Under the pieces are notes generated by a model that worked only from the letters and a program-made list of their open reading frames with translations, searched no databases and was not told where the DNA came from. This document shows positions 12,198-24,797 of a DNA stretch of 64,000 nt, piece after piece. A program made the translations under genes and the position numbers. Positions within the stretch are counted from its first letter, which is position 1. The number at the start of each line of letters is the position of its first letter. This DNA comes from Calonectria ilicicola (Eukaryota > Ascomycota > Sordariomycetes > Hypocreales > Nectriaceae), in contig CP085831.1 in NCBI GenBank assembly GCA_020809705.1, forward strand, positions 3,162,001 through 3,226,000, given 5' to 3'.

Positions 12198-13349
12198 TCA
12201 GAGAGATTTCCAATCACCCATCTACCCCACAGAGCAGGGGATTGTGCACCGAAATTGGACACACTAAACAATTGCATTTTTGTCGCTTACTCGTCTTCCT
12301 CTTCCTCTTCACATGCACCAATATTGTCCCCAAACCAATCATTTCCCAACATTTATTCCGTCGACGATGGCAGAAAGACTCCCTCCAAATGAGTGGGGCT
12401 CAGCTTAGGTAATCTGCTGGCTGACTCACACAAGATACGCCAGAGCTACCCTACAGAGCTCACTCCACCCCTTCTTGATGGTATTGTGTGTATATGGGGT
12501 CAAGGATTAGTATACTGAATCTTTTTCTCAAAATTGGCTACTTTTATCTCGATATAGTGAGCGTTTCTTTCGAATGTAGAAGCTTGACTGTTTTATCATT
12601 GTTTTGTGTGATTATTCCCTCAATTGGGAAACATACTTCCTCAGCCTTATGTCCTAAATCATCTGTCGTACCCAAGTGATTTTTGAGTGGGACCAATAAC
12701 CTTTCCAAGATCTGAACTTGAACCCATCCTTAAATATCTCTTCTCAGGCTGAGATTTATTGTTATATAAATGCGTTGGCTAGTCTGCATGACACGCCCAC
12801 CGACACACTGACGCACTCTCCAAAGTCAGACTCACCTACGTGCCGCCCGCGGCAGCACTGCACCGACATGAACCTACTTGAACCGAAGTGACTGCGGCAT
12901 GGTCGCACAAAAAAAAACAGGGGTGATATCTCATTTTCTAATCTTAGTTAGACCATCTCCCGCCTGGCGTCTTAATCCTCGTACAAGGAAGTATCGGGCG
13001 GCACACACAGTTCTTACCACTCTGACGGAATAAAGCGTAAGACTCTACGTCAGAAGACCAACTGTCGGCTCGAAAAATGTGCTAGATGTGCGTAAAACTT
13101 TCTCAAGGTCAAGTAACAACACAAATTTACTGTATTTTCTTGTAAGATGAGGTTCCGAGATCTCGGATTTTTCGCTCCCTGTGCGTTGTCAAAGGTGATC
13201 GAGCCTCGAACTCATATGATGTTCAAAATGCCTTGAGGGACTTCTCAAGATGTTTTCTGTCATTTTCCAACTTTCAGTTAGTGCCTGGGAGCTTTCCGAT
13301 TAGCTCAAAAAGGAGCCTTCTTATTGGTTTGGGCTTTATTGTTTTTCTG

Positions 13350-13380
<31 letters not shown>

Positions 13381-14520
13381 GGTATTTTCTCAACATTCGT
13401 TTTAATTTATTTTTTAGAGATTGTAATAAGAGACTATTGGGGAATTAATAAGTGAATATCGGGTGATTATTCGCGTGTAACCCCGGCTCGGACTGTGCGG
13501 AGCGCGACTGCGGAGAACCGCGGCGATTCGTGTTGAGTCCCTCAAGGCTGTTTTGCGCTACAGGAGTCCCCAAAGGGCCGGCGGAGTTCACCTTCCTTTT
13601 GTAGGACATGGTTGCCCCAAGCTTGCTAATTTAAGAAGGAAATTACGCGTCGGGTTCTCGGGATGGGAGATCAAGGATGAAGTTTTCGTATTGATTTTCG
13701 TATTAATTTTCGCATTGGGTGGGGCACACCAGGGATCAGTGGGCGGAGTGCCCCTGCAAGTTGGACTTTTGATATGTCTATTGCTTGGCGAAATCTGTGC
13801 TCGGAGGTATTTACGGAAAGCGGTTTCAGTGACGCGTGTTCCGGACCTCGCCACCTGTGTGCCAGGCATTATGCTCAGATAGAGTACGTGACAGTTTTAA
13901 ATCTCACCATCACTCAATCAGTATCATCATTGTCCATTTTGGTTTATGAGTCGTGTCGATGTGTGAGCCGTGTTTGTGCGTGTTTTGTGGCTATGCTGTC
14001 TGATTGGGTGACAGAAATTAGGAGTGAGATGTGCGCAGGGATCGGTCCTCCTGTAATTTATTACCCCACGGGAAAATCCAGGCTGCTGAGGCCGCCCGGA
14101 CAGATTCGAAGCTGACCCAGCCTCAAGAACGATCACCACGATTTTGAGTAGGCATGATGGTATTAAGTAGCTTCTGTTTAGCAAGATAATGTTCAAGTAT
14201 GATTTACATACGGAAAATCTTGGTCAAGGATCGAACTAACAGCTATGTGCCCTTCCGGACAAAAGATCGCACGGCCGATTATGGGCCAACAAAGTTGACG
14301 ATGTAACTCTACTTGTCCGCGTCAGCAGGAAGCCACTGGAAGTGGATCTGACGTACCCGACGGTCCACTAACCAGGATACGACCCATATACACTTTGGGA
14401 TTAAATCAATATAAATAAGAGGAAAGAGTACATGGAAAAGAGTCTTTCGAGGCCGAAGACATTTTTCTCATCATAATTCCTGGACCTCTCTCCAATTTTT
14501 CTCAACAAATCATCGAACCA
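12198..14520. other. 2.3-kb intergenic spacer with poly-T tract
   Basis: No gene is supported. It contains a T22 homopolymer at 13359-13380 and a G+C-rich block around 13480-13620. A tRNA B-box-like segment near 14218-14232 was examined and rejected as a full tRNA. The right end is the tyrosinase 1 promoter. Confidence 0.35.
14408..14418 (+). promoter_or_regulatory. TATA-like box of tyrosinase 1
   Basis: AATATAAATAAG lies about 105 bp before the ATG at 14521, a typical TATA distance in filamentous fungi. Confidence 0.45.
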
Positions 14521-15789
14521 ATGACTTCAGTGGCTAAAGCAGCTCTCTTTGGGCTCCTCGCGTCCATTCATTTGGCCGGGGCAACTCCTGTGTCGGGGTC
14601 ATGCACCTCGATCAACAAGAGAAAGGCCTGGTATGTCAATTGACCGTCTCTTAACATACATGTACTCATACAGCCCATAGGCACAAGATGACCAATGATG
14701 AGAAAACGGGTAAGTCGCAATAGTATTGTGACATCTAGTACTCGACTAATATATTTTATTAAGCCTTTATTGACGCCGAGCTCTGCCTCATGGAACACGA
14801 CGTTGTCACCGGAGAAGTCCCAGGTGCCCGAAATGTTTGGGATGAATTGCATTACACCCATATTTATGAGGGAAACTACATTCACTATGTCGGACATTTC
14901 CTCCCATTCCATCGCTACTTGATTCGCTCCCATGAAATTCTTTTACAAGAGCTTTGCGGCTACACGGGCGCTCACCCTTACTGGGACGAGCTTTATGATC
15001 AGCAAAACGGTGGCCTCAAGGAGTCGGCTATTTTTGACTCAGAGTATGGATTTGGTGGTAACGGTACTGGTGGTAAGTTGTGCAATCAGCCTACGGGTGG
15101 ATTTAGAGAAGGAATGCTTATTCCTTCATGTGAACTTACAATCCTAGGTTGTAGCAAGGTGCTAAAATAAAAGCTACAGATTCTCTATGTATCGGAGACG
15201 GCCCTTTCAAGAACATGACCCTTGTTATCGATACCGGCTTGGACCCCGACAACTACACCGAATACTGCCTAACACGTAGTCTCAAGGAGTCCGACCTTGA
15301 GATGGCTGCACAAGAATACATCGATGAGTGTATGGCCATCAACAACTACACATCGGCTTGGTCATGCTACAACGGTGAGCTCCACGGTGCAGGACATGGC
15401 GCAGTTGGTGGACTTGTAAGTGGCTCTCTGTGAAGCAAATTCTACTGGAGAAAAAGCTGACATCCTTGTAGATGGGTGATCCAATTGCTAGCAATGGTGA
15501 TCCAACTTTCTATATGCATCACGCATATCTGGATAAACTCTGGTGGGAGTGGCAGCAAGCAAACTTGAGCAGCCGCCTCACTGATATGGGTGATGTTAAT
15601 GTTCCTCCCCAATGGCTGCTTGAGCAAGTAGGCAGAAATGTCTCCTCTTCCATTCTTGACTATAACGGCGACAACGGTACTACAACCACCTTGAACCATG
15701 TTATCTGGGTTCAGAACCTCACGCCCAACGTAACAATCAGCCAAATTATGGACATTGGTGGAGATACCATCTGCGCTGAGTACGTTTAA
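14521..15789 (+). CDS. Secreted tyrosinase-like copper oxidase 1
   Basis: Five exons (14521-14630, 14681-14709, 14764-15072, 15180-15415, 15472-15789) give 333 residues with matching phases. Exon 2 is only 29 nt, and its acceptor at 14679-14680 is fixed by the frame. A signal peptide (LFGLLASIHLAGA) leads. The joined segment AWHKMTNDEKTAFIDAELCL is the family's N-terminal signature. CuA ligands fall in HYTHIYEGNYIHYVGHF and LPFHRY. CuB is HGAGHGAVGG plus the GDPTFYMHHAYLDKLWWEWQ block, which gives the third histidine. The short C-terminus (DTICAEYV) lacks the long pro-domain of classical tyrosinases, so this is the short secreted type that oxidises phenols or catechols, sometimes in secondary metabolism. 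No lesion. A second, diverged tyrosinase lies at 37.2 kb. Confidence 0.9.
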
Positions 15790-15925
15790 TGCTGCGAAAT
15801 GCAGCTGTTCTCTACGCAGGAAATTCTTTTGGCAATTGAAAGGAATGTATATATTTGTTAGCTTCTATAGGTTTATGCCCCAGACAATTCGACTTAGCAA
15901 GCTAAGTTGTAACATTATATGATGA

Positions 15926-15931
15926 AATAAA
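15926..15931 (+). terminator. Poly(A) signal of tyrosinase 1
   Basis: AATAAA lies about 137 bp after the tyrosinase stop codon in an AT-rich context. Confidence 0.45.
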
Positions 15932-16547
15932 GTTATAAACTTTACATTTCATTTATTTAATTTTCATTCCTATCTGATTCATGTGTAACTCGTCAGTCTA
16001 AATTTGAAAAGATAAAATTTGTACAACCGAGGTTAACTCGCCAAGTAATTGAACTTGAGGATCAATTTCAAGCCAACAGCTTCACACAGCAAAGTGCCTC
16101 GTTTATAGTGGCACAGATCCCGAAATGCAATTGCCTTGATCCAGTATGCTTAAGTGGTGAAGATGGACCCAAGAAGTGCAGTTATGACATCGTTGTTTGT
16201 CCAGAGACATCTGAGGCAAAAGCAGATTTGGTATCAAGTTGGAAATCAAGAACAATTAGTTATGAATTAGCCAGGAGTCGTAACCACAGGAGTTCTATTA
16301 CAGCTGGAGTGAGTGGAAGAGAGAAAGAAATGAGGCGATGGTGGACTGTGCATGCATACAATCAGAGATTGCGAAGTAGTTGGCTGGCGAGGCTATTCGG
16401 GCATTACATCTACGTCTATGAATAGTATATCATCTTTCATTCAAAAATTTTTTTGAATCAAGGAGTCAACATTATAAATATATAAAGCTAGCGCTGAACC
16501 CGGAAGAGCATAGAGGGGTTTGAACGCCATGGATTTTACAAATAATT
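15932..16547. other. Spacer between convergent tyrosinase and regulator genes
   Basis: Contains a 105-codon plus-strand frame (16108-16425) without an ATG start or recognisable domain; not called. Otherwise nothing seen. Confidence 0.3.
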
Positions 16548-17937
16548 TCAGAACAAAAACAGGTATTGTTTTATTCTCTTCATGATATCGCAGTGGTTTT
16601 CGTGAGCCTTCTTCATAAGGAAACATTCCACACTCATGCCAATTGAAAAGTCCCAAGACACTAAACCGGCCAGCACTTCCAACCCACACGCCCCAGCCTC
16701 TGAATCGAATATCAAAGTAACCAATTTCGCCTCTTTGTCAGACACTTCCATTGTACACTCATTACAATCAGATGATGAACTCTGTCTGGGGACAAGTATA
16801 TCTAAGACGCGAGGAGAGAAGTATTCGAAGGATTTAAATTGTGGGAGGCGTGCTATCATGAGAGAATTCATATGAAGATATAACTTGAAATGAAGGAGCG
16901 CAAGTCTATGAAATTAGACAACGAACTCCAAATACCCTAGAGAGTCGCAGGGAGATTCAACACTCACCTTTGATATGCATTGCGGACCGCTGGATCGGGA
17001 CTTTGACTGTCAATGATGCTTTGGGAATAGAAACCTGCCCGCCGAAACATTGTGAATAAATGTTTGATGTTCATAGCGCAAGGGCCAATTAATGAATTAT
17101 CTGTCTCTCTGAATAATGGAACTATCAGTGTGATAAGATAACTTTGAAATAGCGGGAGCTGATCTGGACATGGCCGAGCCCAATTTAAATTTTGAAATGT
17201 GTAAGCAAACTGAACCGAGAATTAGATTTTTTTTTCGAAAGATGTTCATTGCTATAGATCGAAGTACTGAAACTTACAAGATCTCGATTTACGTCTCGTA
17301 ATAGGGCATCGTGTTGAGATTTTGCCTCTGCTTGGGCTTTCGGGTCCTTCTTCAAACAGAGTCCTGCGACTAGAACTGCACGCATGAGTCGTTCCGACGG
17401 AGGGGTTTTCAGAAATGTACTCTCATCAAGTACCTTCCAATGTGAATTGAGTTGGCGAAAGTAGATTTGGACTAATTCGCCACGCCGTTGGGGTGATGCC
17501 CGCCCAATATGACTTTGGCTGATGCTGGAATTCCTCCGAGAGGGGCTATTCACCGGCGGCCTCTCCGTTTCGATACTGTCGTCAATCACATCTTTGTTAG
17601 AGATTGTTTTTGACAAATCTTCCCTTTCAACATTGCTCGCTTCAGGAAGCACCCAGTTTGCGGACTCATGTGTTATGTTGGGCTGTGCTGATAAAGGTGG
17701 GTGACTCAGAATTACATGGCGATTGCGAATATCCCTTGTGAAAATTTGAGTAACAAAAATAATTGTAAAAATTGCTCAGGGTAAATACCTTCTCCTAAAT
17801 GTTGAATTGCACAAGTGGCATTGAAACGGGCGCTCATCCGAATGATCCTTTTCATGTCGGGTGAGATGTTCTTTTCGGCGATATGAGCGGTTGCAGCCAA
17901 CGTGTTGGCATTCAAATCTCTCTGACATATCACCCAT
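16548..17937 (-). CDS. C2H2 zinc-finger / fungal-trans transcription factor
   Basis: Exons 17937-17789, 17734-17278, 17209-16968 and 16905-16548 give 401 residues with consistent phases. Two N-terminal C2H2 fingers are present: C10, C15, H28, H32, then C40, C43, H56, H61. The second finger is split by intron 1, so the fingers confirm the splice. The middle part (GELVQIYFRQLNSHWKVLDE) and later segments such as NAYQRLALLHFKLYLHMNSL match the fungal-specific regulator middle homology region. The start could also be the Met at 17928. It should bind DNA in the nucleus. It is convergent with tyrosinase 1 and divergent from nothing obvious, so any target is a guess. A repeated 14-bp motif lies just upstream. 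Confidence 0.85.
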
Positions 17938-18064
17938 AGCTTCAGGGAGCAATCGAATGGTCTCGATTTGATGTATGGAAAATAGCAAACGGCGTGAGAT
18001 GAACAAAATTTACATCTCAAGCCTGAAATTAAAGATGTGAAATACACGGGATGTCGGGTTTGGG

Positions 18065-18141
18065 ACGCTATGTGGGATGAGACATCAATTTAAGTTTCCT
18101 CAGAACGCGCGTTGTGGGACGTGCAGTACGCTATGTGGGAT
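18065..18141. repeat. Duplicated 14-bp motif upstream of the regulator
   Basis: ACGCTATGTGGGAT occurs at 18065-18078 and again at 18128-18141, 63 bp apart, 130-200 bp upstream of the zinc-finger regulator start. It may be a binding-site pair; function is inferred only from position. Confidence 0.5.
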
Positions 18142-18369
18142 TTAGATTGATCAATAAGTCAGCAAGATGGGCTAGCGGTGTAGTCTATTTTCAATGGAGG
18201 GGCTGCAAGTTAAAGTGCTTGGCTTCAAATGTACTCTAATTGACACTACAGCTATATTATGGTACAAGAAATGGAAGATGCGACCTCTGTTGGCCGGTGC
18301 TCTTATCAATCTGCCTGGGGGAAAGGCGGAAGTGGGAAGGCATCGGCGTTCCCATCCAGTTCACCGTAT

Positions 18370-19583
18370 CTAAAGTTGGTTGATCACGGCAAGAGGATCT
18401 GTCATGATCTTGAGGTGAGTAATTTCCCCGTCCTGCCAACGGGCAATGGTGTAAAACCAGACTTCAAACGTAGTACCGTTGGATTGGATGGGCACCGGAG
18501 AAATATAACTCGGAACGTTCAAGGATCCATTCAGTGACCCACTCAGTCTTGAGACGGAAGCGGTTCAGTCTCCTGAACCGATGAACTGTTGGTTGCTCAA
18601 CTTCAGATCAGAAAATGGAGAGGCCAATTTGTTGACCAGGTCAATGAACTCGTTCAATGACAAACCATTGGGGGAATCCTCGCGGCTGGTAAAAACGCTG
18701 ACATTAGATGATAGGCTGAAACTCTCAGCGTCGAATTTGCCTTGGTTGAACGCCTCTAGGGCGTTTTCATGCCGGGCTTTGTTCTCGGCAGATGCGTCCA
18801 CTTCTGTATTGGTAGATAGTGGCAGGGTTTCGGCGCTGATTGAGAGTGAAACTGTTGGCTCAGTTGAGATGGGAGAGTTGAAGAAACCCAACTGCCTGTT
18901 CATTGTGATCAAATCCATCCAAATATGCTCCCGAATAATTCTTCCTTCTTCCCAATAGGCAACAGTCAGTGCTTCGAAGTTGACACTTCGTCCTGTACCA
19001 GACCTCCATCCGGATGGTCCTCTGATGGGGCCAGTGTTGGTCGCCGTGACGGTTGTCAAAGCCACTGTCCAATTTCCTTCTCCAAAGGTCAAATGATACG
19101 GGTGATTACCCGCTTTTTGGTCCGGAAAGGCGGCAATATCATTCAGCATTCCTTGTAGATGTTGAGCCATATCAACGACTAGTTCTCCCGGCATGTACAC
19201 AATGGTATCATCGCGATGGTTGATCCTGGCCAAGTCTCGAGCATTGTAAGCATCATCGGCTAGTTGCATCTGCCGGATATTGTCTTCAACAGACCAGGGG
19301 CTGGTTGAATGATTGGCGTAAGGACAAGTTCCCAGGATTTCGCACGTCAAGGGCTCTGAGAAAGAATGGTGTTTGTCAGTGTGTGCTTGCAATTCACTCT
19401 GAGGTTAGTTTAACGAGGGGTCTTACCTGGGGTAACACAACCTGTAAAGCCTTCATCGGCTCGTTTATGCAGGCCAGATGAAGACGGTTTAAAAATGAAA
19501 GCGCCGCCACCACAAGCATCCACGGGAATGCTCACGGATGCTAAGGCAAAGGCCGCCAACGCTTTTTTAGAGATGCCAATCAT
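18370..19583 (-). pseudogene. Secreted two-domain SnoaL-like protein with in-frame TGA
   Basis: Exons 19583-19427 and 19355-18370 form one frame of 380 coding positions, interrupted by a TGA at codon 316 (18567-18565). The N-terminus is a signal peptide (KALAAFALASVSIPVDA). Two tandem NTF2/SnoaL-like halves are visible. The first ends with GEGNWTVAL and HIWMDLITM. The second starts at NKARHENALEAFNQGKFDAE and, past the stop, continues TASVSRLSGSL ... VWFYTIARWQDGEI ... MTDPLAVINQL before a TAG. The stop sits exactly where the first half has Trp in GNWT (second half GSGD-stop-T), so TGG to TGA is the simple explanation. SnoaL-like proteins bind or cyclise small molecules; this secreted type has no assigned role. 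Confidence 0.8.
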
Positions 19584-20670
19584 GTCGGATTTTCTTGTTG
19601 TAGAAGTTATAAAAGACAATGAAAGATGTGCAATGATAGAGAGGGATAGACAGATACTCAGCAGATTGAAGCGTGTAATGTGAGATTATATACGTCTCCA
19701 TGACAGTCATGATCAACATCGTGCGGCTGTTGACCGTCACCGGACTGTTCAATTGTTTCTACATAAAATCGATCTATTTCAAAGCAAACCAAGTATTTCA
19801 TTGGGCGTTCACATCAGATCCTTGAATATCCCACATCGGCCAGAGTAGATGATTTTGTGGAGTCGCAAAAAGATGGTGGTTGTTGAGTCTGTGCGTCCAT
19901 CTAATTAGAGCTGCCAAGACGTTACCAAAGTAAGAGACGAGCAAAAGTCTACGCTTCTCCACCAAGTTGGTTAGTGATACTCTTTAATTGGACGATACTA
20001 CAGTTCAAGTCCTCGCATAAGCTATATCAATGTGATTTGTTGAAGATGTCTACGCTGAGGATATGCCAGTGAAGCAATACATCGCACACTTCTCTGTATA
20101 AGCATAACAAGTGAACCCAAAATGGCCAAGGACTGATATTTGAATTTTGCCAAGAGTGGGTTTGCGCGCGCGGTGCACCCTCGGAGTCGCGAGCCGCGCG
20201 GGTACAGCACATTTATCAGGCCACGGGGGCGATAGTGGGGCTTCAAATAAGAATTAGTTGAACCTAAAACTTGGTCCCGAATTTTTAATCATCGGATGTA
20301 TTTTGCTTCTACCTCATAATATGCTTCCAATCTACCTACAATAAATGTGCGTGGTGTCCAATTGGTGCTGACTTGTTGTTTGAGCTGGGCTTGTCTCGGG
20401 CGAGCAATAAGTTCATGGCAGAAATCAGTAGATCGGAATCACTTTGAAGCAAAATCGCTACTTAAACATGACAGTCCAAGGTCTGAAATTGATGTTTTTC
20501 TATCGACTCAGCATAATAAAATCTATTCTAAAGTATACATTTTCAAAACTGCTTGGGGTGCATATGAATTAGGAAAAAAGAAACCGAATCTAGGCTGTTG
20601 AACACCTAGTTACCGCCTTCATCGATCTTGCCGAACCGAAGACCCCATAATTCTCACTTTTAGGCGTAGT
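19584..20670. other. Intergenic spacer
   Basis: No coding exon supported on either strand. There is a GC-rich island around 20160-20235. Both neighbours are minus-strand broken genes. Confidence 0.35.
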
Positions 20671-22065
20671 TTACCACTCATAGAGGACAGAGAGCCAATC
20701 AACGATGAGCTGATGTCTCTCTTCAGACTCAGTCAGGTGGTTTGACCCCCAAGAGTCGCCCAACCACATGGTTTGCTTGTTGCCGCTAGTCGAAGGAGGA
20801 AAATATGTCAAATTAGTGGAGCCGTTGCCATTGGGGTTACCAGTGCTGATGAAGTTGACCCAGTATTGAGCCATTTGTTTTTCAATCTCATAATCCTCAG
20901 CCGACCAAGTAACGTTAGTGTACTCAGCGTAGGGAATATTGTTGAATGTGCACCACAGCTCGGATCCATGGTAAGCGGTGGCTTCTCCCTCAGGAGGGGC
21001 ATGCGTCCAGTAGTATGTGTAAACGTCGGAAGACGCTCCGCCAGCCGCCCAAGAGTTACCCCAAAGCCATGTTGAAACACGAGAGAGGTCACGGAAGAAG
21101 GTGTTCATCTGGTCGCCGGCAGTGGTCTCATTGTCACCAGCGGGATAAAGTTCAAAAAACGAAGTTGAGTAGTTCTGTAGCGCCTTGGTAAACGCAGACT
21201 TGTAGTTTTCGACTGAGATGGTGGTGCCATCAGCAGCACCCGATTCATCCTTGTTGTTACCAGTCAGGATTGGTACATCAAGGTGAGCACCCAATCGCAA
21301 TGCTTCGCCATAGTTGTAGGGCAAGATGTAACCATCAATAACTGGTCGCCACAAGGGGGGGTTTATGAATGCCTCAGATAAATCCTCAAAGCTAGACCCA
21401 TCCATAATGGTATCCTTAACTCAACTGTAATTGATGAGCACTGCTGCATCTATCTGACGCGCCTCGGCAATGGTGGAGACATTGAGGGAGTTCAAAACGA
21501 ACTCTTCGCCGTGAGCAAGGGCGGCAGACATGTTGCGGCGCGAAGTAGCCAGAGTGCCAGTCATGGGATCTTTAGGGTAGCGGGCTCCTGATTCGGCAAT
21601 GATGCCATGAGCAAGACCAGAGCCGTCGTACGTTTTCACGTCTGCGGACCCACCCACGAACCGGCCACCAAAGATCCAGACAAAGACGGGCAAGTTCTTT
21701 TCTGTAATGTCGGATACATCGTCATAAGTCGGCGTCCAGACATTTAGGGTAAGGCAATCTTCGCTCGTAACGTTCTTGCCATTTGCGAGGACGCTGGCAA
21801 CAGTGTATGCCTGCGAGCACAAGGGCCCGAATTCAGTAGCCTGGAAAGTGCCGTTAAAATCCGGGGGGGATTGAGGATCCTTCCAACAAAGGTTTCCTAT
21901 AGTGGGAGCAGCATAGGGTATTCCTTTGTACGTAGTCACGCCGGAGCGGTACTCGGAAATGCTACCGCGGACGTGACCCTGAGTTGTGTTGACTTTTGGA
22001 AGATCAATGGCTCCAGTTGCAGATACTAGAGCACTGCAGCTCAAAAGAAGATTCAGCCACATCAT
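20671..22065 (-). pseudogene. Type-B carboxylesterase with internal deletion and stop
   Basis: One frame from ATG 22065 (MMWLNLLLS signal peptide) to stop 20671 gives 464 coding positions instead of the usual about 550. The N-terminal esterase block is normal (GHVRG, YKGIPYA, EDCLTLNVW, VFVWIFGGRFVGG). Directly after TYDGSGLA the sequence jumps to HGIIAESGARYP. In relatives about 90-110 residues lie between these, including the GQSAG nucleophile elbow, so the catalytic Ser is gone. A TGA at codon 215 (21423-21421) follows INYS, and the frame continues VKDTIMDGSSFEDLSEAF. The downstream acid (NKDESG) and His (YHGSELW) regions remain. This gene cannot make an active hydrolase. Confidence 0.87.
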
Positions 22066-24797
22066 AGAACTTGTAAAAGACGGAATTGAGTGAGTGGGGA
22101 ATGTCCGATACTGGCTACACAAGTTTTCGAAAAGCTTGGCATATTCATATACTACTTACTACGGCTCGTGGTTCAACATTCAACATAGTTCATCGCAATA
22201 TTTGTCCTGCCAATAGACCATGATATTGTTTCTCCAGTACATAGGCCTTTAGCTCACACGCTCATTTACTGCCAATTTGCGCCGCAATACAAGCTGGATA
22301 AGTGGAACATACTCCGCGATGATCGGATAGATCTCACCCGACTGGACAGCGATTGATGCACCATGGCGAGTCTGCCGTTGATAGATTGAGGTTGATGTTC
22401 AACACTGGAGCCCACACACGACATGGTTGGGATATAGCTACCCAAAACAGAAATTTTGCCGTTACCCTAGAGTGGTCGCCGTTCATCAAGACTGTTCCCC
22501 GCCGTAGCCTTGTTTTTCGCTCCAGTATTGTGGCGCAAGGGCCACAGAAACGTCACGCTGTTAATCTCCCCGAGGAAAGCTTGCCGAGGTTCCGGGGAAA
22601 ACCCACCCAATTAACCGTATGTAGGGCCATTGTGTCGTTTTTGGAAGATGATTGCCTCTTTCTGGAAGTGGTATCCTGGTAATATATCCCAAAAAACAAC
22701 GTAAGCAGAATTCTTTACGCGTACTCTGTAATTCTCCGCCGGTGTATTGGAAAACTTTAGCGTGATGCTGTTGAAATCCGGCTTAGCCTTACTTTTGATA
22801 TGTCAAAGCTAGGATAAGACCATACAGTAGCGCAGTGCTGGTTCTCTTTGGTTGGCTCGGCTATGTGCCGTTTGCTTCAGGGCTTGCGCAAGTTGTATCA
22901 CATGTTGGATGAGGCCGATCTGGAGATAGTTTGGGACACATGAGATAAATGGCCGACAACTTTAAAAAATGTCCGGAGCCATGGTGTATCAAAGGATTGA
23001 TGATATCATGGCATCAGAAACACGCATGGTTTTTTCTCGACAAAAAAGAGCGAAGCAGGAATGGGCAGAGGAAACCGAGAGAGAGCGACTAGTGTGTCAG
23101 AGCAAGGGGTTTTCCTCGAGGAATATAGTCTGATCATGAATGATACAGGCCCCACTCTACCGGTTAAATCCCGACTTGTCCCAGCAAGACTACGGACCGG
23201 AGCCGGTTATTAGTTTAACAGGTTAGGCAAAGTCCATTTTGAAGAGAGGAGCTGTGTGGGAGAGATTTAGGTAATTCAAATATCTAGTCGAAGCTACTAG
23301 CAATTAATATTTTCAAAAACTCTATCAATGAGAGGATTGTGATATCCATCATTTTCGCGCCCTTGGATTACAAGTGACGGGACGGATTCCGGAAGGGCAG
23401 CATCTTTCTTTTCTTTTTCCGACACCACATGCTTGCGCCCATTCGGTTGAGCCTTCCTTTATCTTCATCATCACGGCTCAGCCTTCCTTACTCTTGATCA
23501 CGCCTGACTACCTTTCCACCAACACGGCCCGATGTCTTGATGACCTAGTGGGTTGCATGGTCAAATGGCACCGTCTCGATTGGGCGAGCGAATTGCAGCA
23601 CTAGCGGCACGTGCCAACCTGACCACGCGTGGCAGAGGCATGTAACGGCTTACACTCGGCCCCGATTGCTGAAAAAAAACGCAAAAGGGAATTTGGTGCT
23701 TGCCAAATGTGAAAGCTTGGGCCGAATGCGTCCCTTACCGGCCGCTAGTGCCTGACCCTGGGAGGTGGAGACTGGTGAATGGGTCAATAGGAACTGGTGC
23801 CGGTACGGAGGGTCAGGGGAGAACTCTTCGGCTTCCATATTTTGGACCGACCGAAGGGAGCCGGGTGGGTGTATTGTTACATTTGGTATTTTCAGGCTTC
23901 CCCTCTATTACCTAACCCTGGAGTCTTGTTGACTAGGGTTGAATCTGTCATGTGATGTGAAGGCTGACTGACTTGCCAAGATTGCAACACTAACAAAGTC
24001 TTTGTTCGGAGGTGCGCGTATATGCAAGCAAGTTTCCACATGGCCTCCGATAGTGACTATAATTCTTGGCATCTGATTGAATGGATTCATAAACCTTCAT
24101 TCTGCTTGCTGTCGTTGAGATGTTGTCTTTTAGACTCTGGTGTACGCCAACCCGGTGTAGATATTAACCTCTTGGATTTCACTTCAGAGGTGATTTGGGT
24201 GCATGAGCAGAGATCACCGTCCCATTTACACAGAAATGTACCCGTGATGGGCCAGAGTGAAGTTTTGATCGTCAAATTAAATGAAAGAAGATCTGTGAGC
24301 GCTTTGATAAAGATTCATTACGCACCAGACCCAGTTTTATGTTCCCTGAGCCCCGTCGAAAACTTGAAAAATGGCACGATGTTGGAACGGAAGCTAGTGA
24401 ATTTAGACTTCTCCTTGTCGAATTTAATATCCGACCCATATTCTGGAGTCTAGACCCGTAGTTCCCACTAGCCTAACTGCAAAGAGCCGCATTGGGCGTT
24501 GAATCGATGTGACTTGCCTTAACAAATACCCTTGACTAGCATCGTCGATCGGTGGATTAAATTTGTTTTGGCGCGGTTGGGCAAGGGAAAGAAAAGAAGG
24601 TCTCTGTCGGTCCAAGAGAGGAAGCGGAGCAAGGTAGCAAAGGGGAATTTATTTGCCATGTATATTGGAGCAGAGTTGCAATGGCATATCTGTTTGGATT
24701 ACTCTCGGTCTCCCAAATCAGATTTCCATTCTAGGCACAGGAGACAGTTTTGATCAATCGGGTATGCTCCTTGCACTGACAAGCAGCTGTCAAAAAG
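22066..24797. other. 2.7-kb intergenic spacer
   Basis: No gene supported. A 143-codon plus-strand frame (24022-24453) and a 109-codon frame (22353-22682) have no domain, splice or signal-peptide support. The right end is the kinase promoter. Confidence 0.35.

Noticed and set aside
14205..14290. tRNA-like segment with a B-box-like GTTCGATCC on the minus strand
   Set aside because: Only four acceptor pairs and no valid anticodon arm could be formed; at best a tRNA relic.
16108..16425. 105-codon plus-strand frame
   Set aside because: No ATG start and no domain; lies in the 3' spacer of two convergent genes.
24022..24453. 143-codon plus-strand frame
   Set aside because: No recognisable motif and composition like the surrounding spacer.
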